From NCBI RefSeq assembly GCF_004210375.1, contig NC_134834.1:153097290-153161289 (forward strand): a stretch of DNA of 64,000 nt. Direction: 5' to 3'. This document shows, in pieces, positions 46,925 through 58,360 of this stretch. The translations under genes and the position numbers were made by a program. Numbering within the stretch: position 1 is the first letter of the stretch; the number at the start of each line of letters is the position of its first letter. Below the pieces are notes generated by a model. The model saw only the letters and a list, made by a program, of their open reading frames with translations, made no database searches and was not told where the DNA came from. The stretch is from Tachypleus tridentatus (taxonomy: Eukaryota > Arthropoda > Merostomata > Xiphosura > Limulidae).

Positions 46925-47482
46925 TTACTGATCCTTATGGAAACAAGATGGACAGAGTTCAATAGAGAGTTTTATTCGGAAAAGCTTATTTTCATGTTGA
47001 TTTCTCCAAGTCGACTGCCAACTGGTATGGAGCCAAGCCTTGAATACAGGACCATAGTCGATGTATGGAACAGCCACAACAGTGATAGTGGCAGAGCAGA
47101 CATATTTAGCTGTGGTGTCAGCTAACCTGTTCCCATGAATACCAATGTGGTCTGGCATCCAAAAAACCTGGATAGAAGTAGATGTTAAAGAGAAATGGGC
47201 CAATTAGTTTTAAATATCGGGAAAAATAATGTGAAGCAATTCAAGGGTCAGCAAAGAACTAAGCGAGTCAGTATAAATAGTGTAAATTTGAGTACTGGTT
47301 AGCTTCTCTGTCATCAGGACAAGAAAAATGGTGTATAGTTCAGCAATGAACACAGAAGCTGTAGAGGGTATTTTGTACACAACCACCAAACCATAACAAA
47401 CCATGGCAGAGTCCATAGAGTTATCGGTTTCAACCATCAGTATAAATAGGAATGGAAGGATGGTTTGAAACACGTTCAACAA
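46925..47482 (-). pseudogene. LINE C RNase H
   Basis: FIAELYTIFL (catalytic Glu), IYTIYTDSLSSLL (Asp) and FWMPDHIGIHGNRLADTTAK are seen. The last has His-to-Asp-His disorder and Glu to Arg in GNELAD. The first block, IPIYTDG, is split by a frameshift near 47435. Confidence 0.75.
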
Positions 47483-47679
47483 ATAACAGACAGTATTTCC
47501 AAATGGGAGTATCTGTTTTCCTCAGATGATTTAAATAAAGGTCATATTTGGGGACTGTAATAAGCCATGGTGGAATGAGCTGACCAGTAGATACAGCAAT
47601 GTTATCCAAGGACAGACCCAATTCATTCAACTGCTCCTGGATATGAAGGCAAAAATGAAAAATGGCAGATCATCTGTTC

Positions 47680-49180
47680 TGAAAAAGCATGGCCCACTAA
47701 GGAAGGAAAATGCAACCCCAGGTAAGATGCTGTGGTAAGGATGGAAGTTTTGAAGCATACAGTAGAGACTGTTGCTCTACTGTCAGGAGGTTCATGAGAC
47801 TTTGTGTATAAGCTCTGAACTGGGAAAGTGCATAAAGCCCTGATGCAGGGCCAAAGTCCCTGATGATGAATAAGTGCACAATATATCTTTAGCATAGAAC
47901 ATCGATCCACTCCTCAAGTGGCGGAAGAGAGAACACAAAGGATGTTCAGTGCTCTTGTACATTTGACCCATAACTGCTTGATGAATTTTGTCTCAGGAAC
48001 CACAGGTAGCACAACTTCACCGATATGAAGCTCAGGATCAGGGTGAATACCCCATTGGTAGCAAAAGTGCATGCAAACAGTTTTAGAGAGAGAGAAGTTA
48101 AAACCGTTTGCTGTGGTCCACTTCAGTAAATGATTGAGGGCAGTCTGTAGCTGCCACTCATTATACCTCATGTTTGACAACTGACATGAGACTTGAAAGT
48201 TTGCAACAGTAAGAAGGAGTTGTTCAGTGATGGCATTATTCTTTAAACTGAAAAGTGTGACACTCAAAACACAGCCCTGAGGGACTCCAAGTTCCTGTAG
48301 AAAAGAAAGGGTAAGTGTTGAACCCACACAAACTTTGAGTTGCCTGTCCATTAAAATTTTTTTAAATAAAAATGGGCAAATAGCCACATAACCCATATAA
48401 ATGGAGGTCTAACAAAATAACATAACTCCATATTGTATCATGATCTTTCTCAATGTCAAAAATACAGAAAAAAAATATTGTCATTTGAGAAAGGCTTCTA
48501 TGATTGATGTTGAATCAGGTGTTCCATGGTGGAGCGCTGTCATCGGAACCCACACTGGGTGGGCAAGAGGAGGTTGTTTGATTTAAGAAACCAAAGAAGA
48601 TGAGCATTAACCATCCTCTCTATGATCTTACAGAGACAGCTCATCAAAACAAGTGGATGGCAGTTTGAAGGAATCTTGGGATCCTTCCCAGGCTTAGAGA
48701 AAGTAGGACAATAGCCCTGCGACAGGCATCAGTAAGAACAAACATTCTCCTGTCAGATCTGGTTAAAAGCAAATAGAAGAATAGCAAGAGAAGCAGGAGA
48801 TAGATGGCACAGCATTTCATAGTGTACATCATCAGGTCCGATCTATGTACTGCCAGACCGATGAAGGGCCAGTTTAAAGGGACAATTATAGTCATAGAGA
48901 TAATCAGCTCGAAAGGAAAGAGATGATTGCACTGCTGAAGCCTCGATGGCTGAGAAGGTGAAGGATGAGGCAGAAATGTTAGATACCTGGCAAAAGCTTT
49001 CACCTAGAGTATTGGCAATGCTCTGGGTATCAGCTACTTCCTGGCCATCAGATAGCAAGATTGAGAGGGTGACTGAATTATATTGCCCACTGACCTTTCA
49101 AATCTTGTCCCATATGACTTTCAAACTGGTGGTAGTAGATATGCTGGTTGTGAACTTAATCCAAGAGTCCTTCTCGCTTT
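47680..49180 (-). pseudogene. LINE C reverse transcriptase
   Basis: The frame at 47914-48396 shows QELGVPQGCVLSVTLFSLKN (PQG motif), then a direct join to FQVSCQLSNMRYNEWQLQTA, so the catalytic YVDD is deleted. VVPETKF and VKCTRALNIL follow. Upstream RT blocks lie around 48480-49060 in several frames. Confidence 0.75.
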
Positions 49181-49529
49181 AACATCTTACCCATTGAGCA
49201 TGTGCATGGGCCTGCTGGAAAGTGATGTGGTTTGAGAGTGTGGGTATCTACAAAATGTATCCCAGGCCTGTTTTTGAGCCTTCAGTGCCATGTGGCAAGC
49301 AGAATTCCACGATGAACAAGGATATAGTGGAAAATGGGTCAGAGATTTTAGGAACACATTCAGCAGCTGTCTGTGTATTAGTCAGTTACTGCTGCCACAC
49401 AGCCGTCCATTGATAGCACACAATGGCAGGATCACATCCTGCAAGAGCAGTGAAAGAGGACCAGTTTGCTTAATTCATAAGGGCATGTGGGTCAGGCAGC
49501 ACTGACTATGGCCAGTCTCTCAAAATTAC

Positions 49530-49880
49530 AGAAAATGATCACTGTCTGAGTGCAACTGTTAAATGACAGCAACAAGAGCTGACTGATCATTGGTCTTTCC
49601 AGGCGACAGGTAGAGAACAAACAGCCTCAAGGGTGTGTCGGTGGTAAAGACAGGGTGGGCACATGGTGATAAACCAATATTGTCACCCCTCCATGCACTC
49701 ACCCATCACACAGCCTGTCATTTCTGTACAAAGAAAACTGCTGAATGGTGACTGTATCGACAGGTTTCAGAAATGTTTCCTGTAAGGAAAAACACACTGG
49801 ATGACAGAAAGCAATCAGTACTTTGATGTCATCCAGATTAAAACATAAACCTTGACAATTCCATTGTAACCAGATGGCCC
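49530..49880 (-). pseudogene. LINE C endonuclease, internal deletion
   Basis: Only the N-terminal part is clear: the WNCQGLCFNLDD-like start near 49830-49865, a QETFL block and CDGxVHGGVTxLV near 49680-49710. The GDFNGH region is missing between about 49560 and 49620. Confidence 0.65.
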
Positions 49881-49954
49881 TTTTATTTATGTGTAGGCAA
49901 ATTGGGTGGAGAGCCCTTCTGTTTACGACAACAATTTTTTTTATTGTCTTTATT

Positions 49955-50320
49955 TGACCTTATGAGGAACCTGCTTATCCAACTTTTGTCTTTCCAATCG
50001 CACTTGGGTGGTTGGCAATACGTGATTTGCTCATGTTCAGCTTTTCTGCAAGCTCACATACAGTTATGCAAGGGTCTGTCTCAACTGCTTCCCTTGATGT
50101 GTTTTCATCTAAGGATGGCCTCCTTCCAAGACCTTTGTGGTCTTCAAAAATTTCATCTTCATGTTGAAACCTTTGAAACCAATACTGAACCAGCGTTCAG
50201 TAACAGATCCATAGCCAAATGGCTGGTTGATGTTCTGTGTACTTTCAGTTGCTTTTAGTCCAAATTTGGAGTTGTAGAAAAAGTCAGACAAAAGTCCTTC
50301 TTGTCCATGCTGCCTTGGAG
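49955..50320 (-). pseudogene. Mariner transposase N-terminal DNA-binding part
   Basis: The minus frames read FFYNSKFGLKATESTQNIN, then GSVTERWFSIGFKGF, then LDENTSREAVETDPCITV and CELAEKLNMSKSRIANHPSA. This is the tandem helix-turn-helix layout of mariner (SETMAR-type) transposases: Y.F..G..A.E....I......V..R....F..F, followed by V...P....ELA..L..S..TI..HL. The catalytic half is absent. LINE C ends directly at its C-terminal side, so the LINE probably replaced or interrupted it. Several substitutions and frame changes show decay. Confidence 0.65.
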
Positions 50321-51419
50321 GTTGCAAAACTTACTCTGAGTAGAGTTGAAACAGCAAACAATTAAGACACCTTGTAAGTGACAAACATTGAATTAAATCA
50401 ACCAAACAAAGGTAAGTTACTTGATATTCAACTTCTAAATGTCATTGTGAGAATTCCAATCTTTATTTCTGGACAACCTAATATCTCACTACTTATACAT
50501 AGTGTGAGTAAAATGTAATAACAAATAAGGAAATTTTTACAATCTACTTTATAAAGCTCTGCAATTACCTGGTTGGAGAACACTGTTTTAAAATATTTTA
50601 GTTTAAAGTTTTCTAATAGGATCAAAAGAGTGTCGGCATTAAATTAATTTTCTTGGTTAGAGACTTAACAAATTACACACAACATATCTGAGCAGGCAGT
50701 GTAAAAATGAGCAGATTAAATTTTTTGGTCTAATTACAAATAAATTATTTTAAGTTTTTTTGCATATAACCTTTCAATAAAGAGACCACAGAGAAAAGCC
50801 AATTTTACACTATATCAACTTATATGCTACTATTTCAACCAACAATAACGGTTTGGCCTCATGTTTAATGAAAATTTACCACTGTGTTGTAGGCTTATTT
50901 TTGTAATTCATAATTATCTTTTAAATCAGAGGAATACTTGGACAAACTTGGAATTTAACTACATTATTCAATTGTTGTTGAACTGTGAATCTGGCTCAAA
51001 TGACATCTATTTCTTGATTTGTCTGCTTCAATTTGTTTTTCTTTCTAATGAAAATAAAACTAAAAATAATCATGCAATTATTATTAGGTGCAGAACGAAA
51101 CATATCATTAAACAAAAATATGTTTTTGTTGATTTGATAAGCTGTATATGCATGGGCATCAATATGAAATTTTAGCTGTATAATCTATAAGCCCTCAGAA
51201 TTACTGCTGAGCAAATGGGAAGAAGATAGGCAAGAAAATGTGAAAATACAATTTGGTGATGTGCTTAACAGAGATATTCTCAGTGAAATGTTTTTATCAG
51301 GATATACTCCGAGTGTTATTTTAAAACTAATAGAGCAGAAAATAGTTTATACCCAAAACTGCAACACCGATTGTACAGTTTTCAGATGCAACATTCAAGA
51401 AAAACAACTTGTTACTTAC
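50321..51419. other. AT-rich non-coding, possible intron of the gene with the exon at 51420
   Basis: Nothing recognisable. On the minus strand it lies downstream of a splice donor. Confidence 0.35.
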
Positions 51420-51705
51420 CCACTTCTTATCAAGAAAATGGGAGCTCTTTGGAGAGCTGTCTCTAAAATATATCCAACTCTATATTCTGTGTTTGGAGGC
51501 AAAGGTGATCCAGAGCCTGACGTGGTGGCACCTGAAGACAACTGAGGAAGTGAGCCTCCACTGTGACCCTGGGTACGTTCAATCTCCTGAAGATAACGCA
51601 GAGCTAGTTCCCCAGCTTGTACCAAACAATTAATAATCTGTTCATCTCTTTCAGCAGCTTTGTTCTTGCTTGTGGTCTGAAGAGGAATCTTCTCCAGACA
51701 GAGCC
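51420..51705 (-). CDS. Unidentified exon with strong splice donor
   Basis: The minus frame is open through CLEKIPLQTTSKNKAAERDE, IINCLVQAGELALRYLQEIE, a Ser/Gly/Pro-rich linker and EYRVGYILETALQRAPIFLI. It ends at AGAAGTGG then GTAAGTAAC, an excellent donor (intron from 51419). The acceptor is weaker; the best candidate is TTATTATCAAAG before 51705. The frame also stays open to a Met at 51739. Codon use and amino-acid mix (Leu/Ala helix, Ser/Gly linker, Leu helix) look like a genuine cellular protein and not a transposon. I do not recognise the family. No further exon was found in the window. Confidence 0.5.
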
Positions 51706-51739
51706 CTTTGATAATAAAATCAGCAGGAACATTGCACAT

Positions 51740-52506
51740 AAAATAAACCCAAAGTACATAATTTAAAATATGAATGACAAATGGAGGTACTCATCATTTG
51801 TTTGGGTTAAGACTTTAATAAAAAGTGTAGGTGGATGCTATGATAAGTAACACACAAGTCCTGACTTTCACAAAACTTACTTATAATACATATTATTCGA
51901 GTATTCATTATTAGCTCACCAAATCTTTTGTATAAAGTTTAGTATCTTAATATATATATGCTTAAAACATGATATACATTCTGCAATGGTTAGGGCAACT
52001 TTGTAGAAGTGTATTATGGGCTGAAGCTGCAAAGATCAAAGGTCTAAGTTGGAAATGAATATAAATTAAGAGGCAACTCTTTGTTTTTGTCACTGCTAGC
52101 ACACTTTTAGTGATGTACTAAATATTTGTGAACAAACATTAAGGCATAATGATGCAGCTACATGTATGAATGCAGTTAATTTTAACTTACATCAGAGATA
52201 ATACAAGTTCAATATGAACAGTAACGGGGCTGTATGGGTTGTGAATTCCTCATTAACATGCCCTTGTTCCAAACTATGATCTCAAAAAGATTAGTTAAGA
52301 CTTGCTCGGAAACCTAGTAGTAGTTAGATAATGAACAGACAGACAAACAGATTTCTGTGCTTTACACATATGAAAGATTTTCTAAGAAACTGTCAAAAAA
52401 TACTTGAATATACCCAGCAATGAATAAGGTTGATTATTTATCAACTAAACAGATTAAGATTACTTGAAATTTTAAGGAGACAAGAATGAAATGCAGCTAG
52501 AATATA
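51740..52506. other. No recognised feature
   Basis: AT-rich DNA, possibly an intron. There is no repeat or exon that I can support. Confidence 0.35.
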
Positions 52507-52732
52507 CAGGGTGGCCCATAAGTCCCTACCCATCCATATGTTATTAAGTTATATTCAATTACGCATGTATTATAAATTTGTTTCTTTATTTCAAAGAAAT
52601 ATAGCCAATGTAAGCCCATTTACACCTGAAAGGCGTATTGTGACAAAGTGCATGGGTATATGAGGGCAGAATATTGGTGACACCCTGGATACATAAGATA
52701 TAAGGATGGGTAGGGACTTACGGGCCACCCTG
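52507..52732. mobile_element. Mariner/Tc1-type MITE (226 bp)
   Basis: The inverted ends are 29 bp with one mismatch. The left reads CAGGGTGGCCCATAAGTCCC and the right, inverted, reads CAGGGTGGCCCGTAAGTCCC. TA flanks both sides (52505-52506 and 52733-52734). The interior is too short for a transposase; a short TTTACACCTGAAAGGCG piece may be a remnant of a transposase start. It is non-autonomous. Confidence 0.9.
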
Positions 52733-52734
52733 TA

Positions 52735-54125
52735 TACTTTACACCAAAGCTATAAATTTAGTTTGATTCTTATAGATATAAATAAGTAGAGCAAAATAAT
52801 TACAGAAATAATGCATATCAATTTGTGTATATGCATTTAGTAAATGTATCACATGTTAATTTAGTTAGGGCAACTTAGACTTCAAGTAATAATATAATAT
52901 TGTCTTTATTTTCCTCACAATTATCAGAGAATCCTAATCAAGATGCGATGGGATCTGAATAATCTAACAAGTCTTTCATCTGATTTTTTAAAGAAATAGT
53001 GAAGAAAATATTAAGAAGTTAATTATGCACTTTTAACTATAAAAAATTTACTCGACCTACCAGTAAATATTTGAACAACCCTGAGAATACAAATTGGTTA
53101 TATCCATGATATCAAATACAAATAGCCCTAAAGTACAGCTTGATAAAAACTACAAAATACAAGCAGTTATTCCACGAATGAAAATATTCCAGAATCAATC
53201 TATGTTTTTACTTAGACTTCACAACTGGCCTATTGTATGCAGGTGAACCTCAGCAAAAAATGCCTATGTAAATTACAATACTGCTGTTCATAGTAAATAG
53301 TGTGACAATGAATTTCCTGTCACTTCACAAAATAAAGGCTTAAAACCAACAGAACAAATTCTTCATTCTGTAAGAAATGGGTAGAATAAACCATATCAGA
53401 TGGCCACTACTGTTGCAAGTCAAATACAAAATGTTATCACACAACTTTCTTGGACATTGCATTTTTTGTTTCTAATAATTCTAGACTTGTACAATTCTTT
53501 AAGAGTGGGCCAAGTTGGGGTTAGAGATTACTCCCTGAAGTGGTATTTTTGTTACAGTTTAGGGTGCTCTTTTGACAGCTGGTTTATACAAAAGGTTGGT
53601 CACTGTTGTTTATCATAATTTTTGAATAAGGCCTTTTATCTGTCTACAATATTGAACAGCTTACTACCAAACCAGTGTATTAATGCAGAGAGTTCTTGCT
53701 CATACAGCCTAGATTTAAAAAAAAATGATGGTTTGTCTGTCCTCAACTGTTCCCAATAAAATCATATCAAATAATTATCTTCTAAAAATACCCTCATCCC
53801 TGTTCTTCTGTATTAGTGAGGTACAATTCCACAAACCCAGTTTCAGATTTTGTAAATGCTAAATAAAATGTTCAATTGTGTCTATGCTTTAAATATTGTA
53901 ACAAGCAGAAACACTAAATACAAATGTCAATATCATATCCTTTGTTTCTTGTTTATTTATTTAAAAAATGGCATTATTTTGGAATGGGTGTCTACTTACT
54001 GGAAAGCTGTATAATTGTCAAGAAGAAAAAAAAGATTTGTACTTTGATTTATTAACTTGTTTGTAAACTCAGGAATTTTTAACAGCATCACAATTTTTTT
54101 TCATTTAAATTTATCACTTATTAAG

Positions 54126-54177
<52 letters not shown>

Positions 54178-55241
54178 GTGACAAAATATTTGCTTTTATT
54201 GGTGGGCTTAAAACATGTTGAAGTGAGGCAAGTTTTCAATTTATTTTTACTAATAGTTAAGCCTGCAAGATAAGTTAAGACCTATACCTTGTGTGTGAAA
54301 TCAAAAATACACTGTATTAATAGACATCTAAATATCACTAAATTGGGATAGTAAAAAATAATATTTACAATTACTCTAGTATGATTACATCTTTATTTAC
54401 AATAAGCTGTTAATAAAATTTAACAAAATGCTCTTTACTGGTTCTATAAAGATTTCCAATAGCAGTATATACTGACATCTTGATTGTGCATATTGAATGC
54501 TTTAAGCTGCTGTCAAAGAGGAAATTCACACACCAGAGATCATCAGGTCAGTTGAGTATGCAACACACAGACCCTTGTTCAAGGTTATCTATCATTGTAA
54601 CTCACGTCTTATAAATGACTAATATAGAAAGCATTTTGACAAGGCTTTGTGTTTTGAATTCCCATCCAACCTGAAGATCTCTGACATTAAGCAAAATGAC
54701 TGGTTGATAGTGTAATGAATTCAAGATGATATAATGTTCTTTCAACTGGTAAACCTAATATACAGGATCATTAAAGTGAGATTTGTATATGAAAAAAAAT
54801 TAGTCTTATTGTGGTGCAAAGGTTTTTTTGTACAATGAATATCATTTTATAATATACTTTACTAATGGTTGTTAGTTTTGTATATTATACTTTATTAATG
54901 GGTATTTGTAAACTATAAACATCTTTCTCTCACAATAAGACTCATTTTTTCAAATATTTCTTTATCCTTTTTCATTGGGAACTCCTTTAAATGCTTTTCT
55001 GCACATGTTACCTTAAAACTTTAATTAGACCTCCCTAATATCAATGTATGTGTATGGAATTAATATTATAATGTGCATTGGTAATCAAGTATTTTATTTT
55101 ATTCATGTTTTAAGTCCTTTATTTCAAAATATACCTTTGAAAACTACTTAAAACTACACTTGTATTATAACAAGATCAATGGTATGTATCATAATTTATC
55201 TTTGATGAATTGCCAATTCATTATGTTATTGTACATTGTTA
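52735..55241. other. AT-rich non-coding stretch
   Basis: Apart from the microsatellite at 54128-54178 I see no supported gene or repeat. Confidence 0.4.
54128..54178. repeat. Compound (CA)n(TA)n microsatellite
   Basis: About 13 CA/AC units run directly into about 10 AT units. Confidence 0.95.
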
Positions 55242-55511
55242 GGCCTGGCATAGCCAGATGGTTTGGGTGCTTAACTTGTAATCTGAGAGTCATGGGTTCA
55301 AATCCCAGTCACACCAAACATTCTCACCCTATCAGCTGTGGAGGCATTATTATGTGATGGTCAATCCCATAATTAATTGGTAGAAGAATAGCCCAAGAGT
55401 TGGTGGTGATGAGTAGCTGCCTTCCCTCTAGTATTACACTGCTAAATTATGGACAGCTAGTGCAGATAGTTTTCATTTAGCTTTGCAAGAAAGTGAAAAC
55501 AAAGAAACAAA
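55242..55511 (+). mobile_element. tRNA-Thr-like SINE, diverged subfamily
   Basis: A full-length plus-strand copy. The head is GGCCTGGCATAGCCAGATGG, the anticodon loop is CTTGTAA (anticodon TGT, still Thr) and the B box is GGGTTCAAATCCCAG. The body follows the family, with many C-to-T changes at CpG sites, and it ends in an A-rich tail. No target duplication is clear. Confidence 0.85.
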
Positions 55512-55634
55512 TGTAGATTACACCTTATGATTTCAAATAGCCAAAAATATGAATTTAGAAATTTTATCAAATCTATGATATTTGCCAACAAGCCTGATTC
55601 ACACAATTTTCTTTATTTCCTGACAATATTTGGA

Positions 55635-56000
55635 GATTGAAATGAAGGTTTTTTTTTTACTGGTACATGGCCATATATTCCATTCTCATTAAGTATTCTA
55701 GATACTGTACATCTGGACACTTTTCTGATATTTTATACATGGTCATTTATCTCATCTTTAAGCTCAGTGGCAGTCTTCCTTCTGTCCCAAAGATTGCATA
55801 AATGAAGACACTTAATGCCAGTATCATCCCATTTAGGTGTTCTGTCCTTTAATTTCCCACTTTCAAATTTACCTGTCTCAGTTTCATGGTCTATGGTGTA
55901 CTTGACAGTGTTTGAGGATCATTTCAAGTCTAAGGCAATTTGTCTGAGAGTCCAACCAGCATCATGTTAAGCTTTTATACAGCTATTTTTCTGACTAATA
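55635..56000 (-). pseudogene. Tc1-like transposase N-terminal helix-turn-helix fragment
   Basis: In shifted minus frames the order is a W-LRQIALDLK-like helix, a K-YTIDHETETGKFE-like helix, a GKLKDRTPK basic hinge and a TELKDEIN helix. A KVSRCTVSRILNENGIYGH block follows. This is the paired-like, two-HTH DNA-binding region of Tc1 transposases (RQI...L..S..TV..I......TG......SGRP, then LT...I........STV.R.L...G..G). The catalytic half is absent. The residues are read across frameshifts, so this is a relic. Confidence 0.55.
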
Positions 56001-56694
56001 GTTCTCTATGTTTTCTTCAGTCACAACATGACAACAACACTTAATATATAGTGTTAAAAACTGTTTGTTTGTTTTTCATTATTATTATTATAAACATTTA
56101 TTTATGTAGTGCTATTAAACTGATTTTTTTCTAACACATACTGGTACTATACATTAGCTATTTAGTATACAGTTAAGATACTGTGTGGGATACCATGAGT
56201 TATTTCATGCTAAATTTGATTAGCATGTTCACTCAAGCAGAACTCTTACGACATGCCCTCGGTACAAGTTTATGGGAATTCTAGAGAATGATAAATGCTT
56301 TCATATTGGCTCATTCATTTGTTAACAGGAATCACTGAAGCATTAGTGTCTAAATTTACATTCTGTAATGGCATGGAAGAATTAGCCGTTAGCCCCATAA
56401 AATGGCAAAATATTATCTTCTCCAAACACTTTTGGACAGTATTGTACATCATGCTTTGCTTCTATTGTAAAGGCATAAGATATTTAAAGCTGATAAAAAC
56501 TTTTGCATGCCTCCCAAGAAACTATAAGATGCCTCTGTTGATTCAGAGTTACCTCATATATTGTTGTACAAGTGAAATTTACAACTAGATTTTAACAATT
56601 TGCACAAGCCCCACAAGGAAGAGTTATTGGTTCTATATTACAGGCTTTTCTGGAAAAAATAACAAAATGGCATTTTGACTGCATACCTTGTGTA
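56001..56694. other. No recognised feature
   Basis: AT-rich DNA. The 97-codon frame at 56295-56588 has no domain and looks like chance. Confidence 0.35.
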
Positions 56695-56699
56695 CTGCT

Positions 56700-57094
56700 T
56701 GCTGTTGTTTTGTGTCTTATAGTGCAAAGCAAGTAGGCTATCTACACCAAACAACTGGTAAAAAATAACAGTAAAAGTATTATAAAGTGTAAAGGAAAAT
56801 TAAGATTAAAAAAGTTGACACAATTTCAGATAAAAACTTAAATAGAATTAAATAGGCCAATGGCCCTTAAAATATTAAAAAAAAATTTGTAAGGTGGATA
56901 GTGTCACCATCATCAATGAGATAGTCTAATGTCAGGGGTAAACCCATGGTAAAAACTTGTTTAAAATGGTGCTATCACTCACAGTAATAATAATGTCACA
57001 ACAGTAAAATGTGGGTGATTGTGACTTCAGTGTCACACAGAGCACACATTGGTGCATCAGTCCTAGATAAAATACGAGTTAAAAACTGTGACCA
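56700..57094 (-). mobile_element. LINE copy E, 3' segment (split by copy D)
   Basis: This is the 3' UTR of a minus-strand LINE, beginning with the family's TTTTGTGTCTTATAGTGCAAAGC end. It runs through GGCCAATGGCCCTTAAAAT into the region 3' of RNase H and breaks off at AAACTGTGACCA (57083-57094). The same sequence resumes at 60197, with copy D in between. The stem-loop module seen in C and D is deleted here. Confidence 0.85.
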
Positions 57095-57323
57095 TTGATT
57101 GATTGATTGATTTAGTGTTTTATGGCACAAAGCAGCGAGGCTATCTGTGCCAAACATCCGTTAAAAATGTAAAAATAAAGTAAATGTAGTAAAAGACATA
57201 AATGGAAATGAAGGTAAAACAAAAAAGTATAAAACCAATGTTGACACCTAGTCTACAATGTTAAGAGAGAAAGCAGAGTATAAAAAGTTGTAAAGTATTT
57301 ACTCTAGCAAAATGGTAATGATC

Positions 57324-57410
57324 ATAACCCGCCAGGAAGACTAACAGATAAGTTCAAGAACCACCGTCAGTCACCTGAAGTTGGTCTTTCCAGTCCTGGT
57401 TCCGGGTTAT
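57324..57410 (-). repeat. 3'-UTR stem-loop module, unit 1 of 3
   Basis: The arms are ATAACCCG...CGGGTTAT, with an inner CCAGGA...TCCTGG and AGACTAAC...(inverted) AGACCAAC. The unit length is about 87 bp. It lies in the 3' UTR of LINE D. Confidence 0.8.
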
Positions 57411-57656
57411 GTGTCATAGCAGCTATTATCAAAATGTAAAAGAATAGGAGTTTTAAAAGACATATAGCAAAATCATAATAATGAGTAACCAAATGTCCAG
57501 TAAAAAGATAAAAGTCAAGTAAATGGAGTAAAATTTGTAAAAGTAATTGAAGATAAAAGCAAAGCGGCAATTAAAACAGAAAATGGCGCAAAAACCAATG
57601 TTGACATCCAGTCAACAAAGTTGTAAAGGTCTACCTGTAGCAGAATGGTAATGATC

Positions 57657-57743
57657 ATAACCCGCCAGGAAGACTAACAGGTAAGTATAAAAACCACCGT
57701 CAGTCACCTGAAGTTAGTCTTTCCAGTCCTGGTTCCGGGTTAT
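57657..57743 (-). repeat. 3'-UTR stem-loop module, unit 2 of 3
   Basis: The arms are identical to unit 1 (ATAACCCG...CGGGTTAT). The upstream flank is also repeated, so a unit of roughly 330 bp was tandemly duplicated. Confidence 0.8.
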
Positions 57744-57810
57744 GAGTCAATATGGCTAGTACTAAAAGGTATAGTAGTAAAAGTGTGAAATGATATGCAG
57801 CAAAAATATA

Positions 57811-57896
57811 ATAACTCGCCAGGACGACTAACGAGTAGTTCAAACAGTAGCGTTAGTCACTTGAAGTTGGCCTTTCCAGTCCTGGTGTCGAGTTAT
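57811..57896 (-). repeat. 3'-UTR stem-loop module, unit 3 of 3
   Basis: The arms are ATAACTCG...CGAGTTAT. One base pair is changed on both sides relative to units 1 and 2, so the stem is preserved. Copy C has the ATAACTCG arm at 46484. Confidence 0.8.
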
Positions 57897-58360
57897 TTAA
57901 TGTTCTGGCCATTCTCCAATGTCAAATTGAATGAGAGAGATTAAAACTGTAAAAAAGGAACCATAATTGAAAAGGTGTAATAAATAAATATGCAACACTT
58001 AAATGAGATTAAAAGATTAATGGCCATTAAAAATTAAAAAGCGTTATCAAGGTGGACAGAGTCACCATTACCAATAACACTGTCCAATGTTACAGATTGA
58101 CCCTGGGAAAAATATGTTTAAAATATTGCCATCGTTGAGAATTGTAGCGATGGCAAGAAAGTAAAACGTGGCTGATAGTGATTTGAGTGTTACACAAACT
58201 ACACATTGGTGCATCAGTTCCAGATAAAAGAAAATGATGAGTTAAAAACTGTGACCAATGCATAGCCTAGTGAGAACAACTTCCTCCTTCGAACTTTACG
58301 GAAGCTAGATGGCCAAAGTCAATTTTGGGTTTGATTTGAAAAAGTTTATTGTTGCGTTGC

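Larger units (their letters stand above)
46232..49950 (-). mobile_element. LINE copy C (I/Jockey-like), 5'-truncated, dead
   Basis: The same family as copies A, D and E. The left end is a (TTGG)n-like tail at 46232-46246. Then come the 3' UTR with one stem-loop module (46484-46570), RNase H (46900-47480), RT (47680-49180) and endonuclease (49530-49880). It stops near 49950, at the ORF1/ORF2 junction. The RT lacks the YVDD stretch: LTVANFQVSCQLSNM replaces the region that includes YVDD in copy D. Confidence 0.85.
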
